Source: Trichopria drosophilae
Lineage: Eukaryota > Arthropoda > Insecta > Hymenoptera > Diapriidae
Direction: 5' to 3'
Assembly: GCA_030407085.1 (NCBI GenBank)
Contig: CM059584.1
Span: 129,431,501-129,495,500, forward strand
DNA length: 64,000 nt
How positions within the stretch are numbered: position 1 is the first letter of the stretch; each line of letters opens with the position of its first letter. Both the position numbers and the translations under genes were made by a program. The notes beneath the pieces are model-generated. The model had not been told where the DNA came from. It was given only the letters and a program-made list of their open reading frames with translations, and made no database searches. Positions 61,435 through 64,000 of the stretch are shown one piece after another.

Positions 61435-62432
61435 CCCCTTGACTGCCACGAGAATTTCACAAAAAATGCCCAAAATGCAAAAAAAAAATTAGATTTTACT
61501 TTGACTTGGTGTATTGTGGTATTTTGGGACCCTGATTACGAATCTGAAGTCAGATTTTGATAATTCAAAATGGCGGACAAATTTTCTAAATGCCAACTAT
61601 TTCACTTGATATTTTTTACTCTGGCGTTTTCGCTGATTTCAAATTTGAAGTTGAATTTTGAGAATTTTTCAACCAAAATGGTTCCATTTTTGGAAAATTT
61701 CTTAGCCATATTGTAGCCGTCATTTTAAATTTTCAAAATATATCATCAGATTAGTAATCAGCGACCTCGATAACCCTCGAGTAACAAGTTTCAAGCAGAA
61801 CGGTTAGACTTTTCAAAATGTGTCCGCCAAATTGGATCCGCCATTTTGAATTTCCAAAATCTGACCTCAGATTCATAATCAGCGACGCGAAAACCCCAGA
61901 GTAACAAATTTCAATTTCAGGTTTTATAAACTTTTATGGATAAATTGATTGAACACAATGTCTTACTTCATGACTAAGATTTTGCAAAAATTGAGAAAAC
62001 AGCCATCTATGTGGATTTATATTTTTTTTACAGTGATTGTGAAAATGGACAACGCCATCATATTCAGTACACCTTAGACTATCTAGAAATGGATTTGGTT
62101 TTATTTTACATAAATTCCAGAATTTGTTGGTCTACTTTATATCGTGACAAAGATTTGCCTTTTTCTGGCAGTCTGGGAAAAATCCAAACTGACAAAGATC
62201 TTCGTCATTGGGAGTCAAGGGGTTAACGAATTCCTTTAAAGTTCGATGTCCGTAAACTGCGGAAAAATGCCTAAAAATGACGAGATTTTGAATATTCTGG
62301 GATCAAATCGCCCAGTTATATTATCGCACCTTTCCATTACAGATATTTACCTTTTTTCGTGAGGTGTTTTAGGGGGAAAATTACTCAACCGTTTTTATAT
62401 GAGAGAGATCTTCGTCATTGGCAGTCAAGGGG
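61435..62432. mobile_element. TTAA-flanked element with two right ends
   Basis: TTAA at 61431-61434 is followed by CCCCTTGACTGCCA. Two inverse ends exist: TGGGAGTCAAGGGG before TTAA at 62223-62226, and TGGCAGTCAAGGGG before TTAA at 62433-62436. The outer one matches the left end better. The interior holds 120-bp repeat units, forward at 61520-61580 and inverted at 61700-61770 and 61810-61890. No transposase was seen. Confidence 0.78.
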
Positions 62433-62436
62433 TTAA

Positions 62437-63410
62437 TAAAATCTTTTACAGCTCTTTACGAAGATGTCTCCAAGGATTTCGTAAGGAGGTCTTAATTTTC
62501 AGACCGAAAAACGAGTCCATAATAATCCTGTGCTTTAGATCTCAATTTCTCGTAGACACCATAGATGGCGTTAAAATACAAAAATGAACTAAGGCGACGC
62601 ACGAGTAAATTCCTTATTTCATTGCTACGATAGTTTATATATCAAAATAACTTCGTGCAAGTCCACTTTGTGATTTCAATGCCATCCTAGCGTTTCTACC
62701 AAAAGCTTTTAGGGCTTACAAAGGAGCACGTAATATCGGAATTTCGTATTTCAATCTCCCTTGTGTACTAAATCATGACATGACAACTATAACGTATAAT
62801 TATAAATAATTGTGTCTAAATCTATACCTAATTTATAATTAACTATCGACATGCATCGCCCTAGCCGATATAGACAGATATACAAAATATAAGTTGTTTT
62901 TTACTACGTTCTAATAGGTAATATACGTTTGTTAGTACAAGGTTTAACGAAAGATGGTATTTTTCGTCCCAGGGCGGAAAATGCGATGAAAATTCTGGTT
63001 TCGAGGTACCAAATACAAAGTTGTTGAACTTTCGTTAACATCGTTAATTATCTCCCTTAACTTTTGTAACCCGGAGGGCGCAAAATGGCATTTTGCGGCC
63101 TACTGTAACAAAAAAATGATTTAATTCGATATTGTCTACATTTTTAATAAAAAAAAGAAAAAAGAACATCTAAATTTCACGTCTAATCGTAATAAAAAAA
63201 TACCACCATATTTTAAGTCATTTGTGCCACATTTCCACGTAACTGTAAATTCTTACGGATATAACTGCGTAAGAAAAAAAGTTTTAATTTTGCAAAAATG
63301 AGTTCTTTTCCGGTACTTTAAGAAACACTAATAGGATTATAAATTCTAATGAAATATCTAAACAATCAGCAAACCGAAATTCAAATTATTTATTTTATAC
63401 TTACCATTTT
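62437..63410. other. AT-rich DNA, no feature recognised
   Basis: Short words such as 'cccagggcggaaaatg' (62970) and 'gggcgcaaaatggc' (63077) hint at old repeats, but no structure could be supported. Confidence 0.35.
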
Positions 63411-63416
63411 ACATAA

Positions 63417-63830
63417 CTGCTCTTTTCTGAGCACTATATGAGACCAATGATTACTTTAGGAGCTTTTTCTAAACACAATATAAGACCTCCAAAAGAACCC
63501 TTAAGGATGTAATTTTTATTTACTCCAATCTCATATTAGCGAGTAATTGTAGAGTTCCTAAAATCAAATTCTTCTTAAAAATACTCTAAGAGCTTTTTCT
63601 AAACACCATATAAGACCTCCTAAAGAGCACTTAATGATGTAATTTTTACTTATTCCAATCTGATATTAGAGAGGTCTTGTAGAGTTAGTAAAATCGATTT
63701 CTTCTTAAAAATACATTAATAGTTCTTTCTGAGCACAATTTACAACCTTTTTCCTAACCTGACCTGATATTAGAGAGATACTGCAAATGTTCTTAATAAT
63801 CATTATAAGATCTTTCATTCCGTCTCAAAA
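63417..63830 (+). repeat. 130-bp tandem repeat, about three copies
   Basis: 'agctttttct' at 63461 and 63591 and 'agttctttct' at 63721 lie exactly 130 bp apart. 'cttcttaaaaatac' and 'gatattagagag' also recur. Confidence 0.8.
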
Positions 63831-63872
63831 TCTGCTCTTTAAATTTCTTGGAGTTGAAACTCACTCATTACA

Positions 63873-64000
63873 GAATGAAACTTTAGTCAGTGTAGTGAAA
63901 AAATGAACGTTCACTTCGTGCAGAGTGAGTGTTCACTTTGAAGAGTAGGCATTCACTCTTCAAGTGGTTCAGATTTCACTCCAAACGGTTTTACTCAGGA
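63873..64000. mobile_element. Possible left part of an inverted-repeat element cut by the window edge
   Basis: It begins 'cagtgtagtgaaaaaatgaa' and continues with repeated 'gttcact' and 'gagtga' words in both directions. The right end lies outside the window. Confidence 0.35.

Noticed and set aside
63417..63830. CRISPR-like spaced repeats
   Set aside because: The 130-bp units are contiguous and diverged, with no short identical repeats around unique spacers, and the DNA is animal nuclear.

Overview
This is AT-rich animal nuclear DNA, almost certainly from an insect. The transposon types (mariner-like, piggyBac-like and hAT-like), the long GA microsatellite and the absence of long host reading frames fit a wasp, bee, ant or sawfly, but the order Hymenoptera is only a guess. 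There are no operons, tRNA or rRNA genes, or CRISPR arrays. Most of the window looks like intergenic or intronic DNA filled with DNA transposons and inverted-repeat (foldback) elements in all stages of decay.

0-13 kb: a complete 3.59 kb mariner-like element (1717-5310) with an intact 357-residue DD41D transposase and very long inverted repeats built from 280-bp units. Then come a TTAA-flanked inverted-repeat element (7458-8829) that splits an ATC microsatellite, a 0.9 kb inverted-repeat element (9263-10176), and an 850-bp GA microsatellite (11672-12524).

13-32 kb: foldback elements (13825-14587, 15023-15624, 26593-27863), a deleted piggyBac copy that keeps its cysteine-rich C-terminus (17659-19246), a possible small two-exon gene or captured gene inside a degenerate element (22646-23037, minus), many copies of a 120-bp repeat unit (23.9-25.9 kb), and a TTAA palindrome (29031-31155) carrying a second 0.94 kb element (29117-30057) with the same plan as the one at 9263.

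32-50 kb: a decayed plus-strand gene that may start with a SAM-like exon (32395-33860), more TTAA elements, a small hAT-type element with a perfect 8-bp target duplication (39504-39698), and a probable terminal exon of an unrecognised minus-strand membrane protein (49304-49495).

50-64 kb: a diverged inverted duplication (about 52880-54720 against 56470-58190) with decayed membrane-protein coding in both arms. A 264-bp TA-flanked element sits in one arm while the other keeps the empty site. A TTAA element (61435-62432) and a 130-bp tandem repeat close the window.

Only the mariner transposase is confidently an intact gene. The TTAA elements, the 120-bp units and the two elements at 9.3 and 29.1 kb show how non-autonomous elements recombine and nest in this genome.
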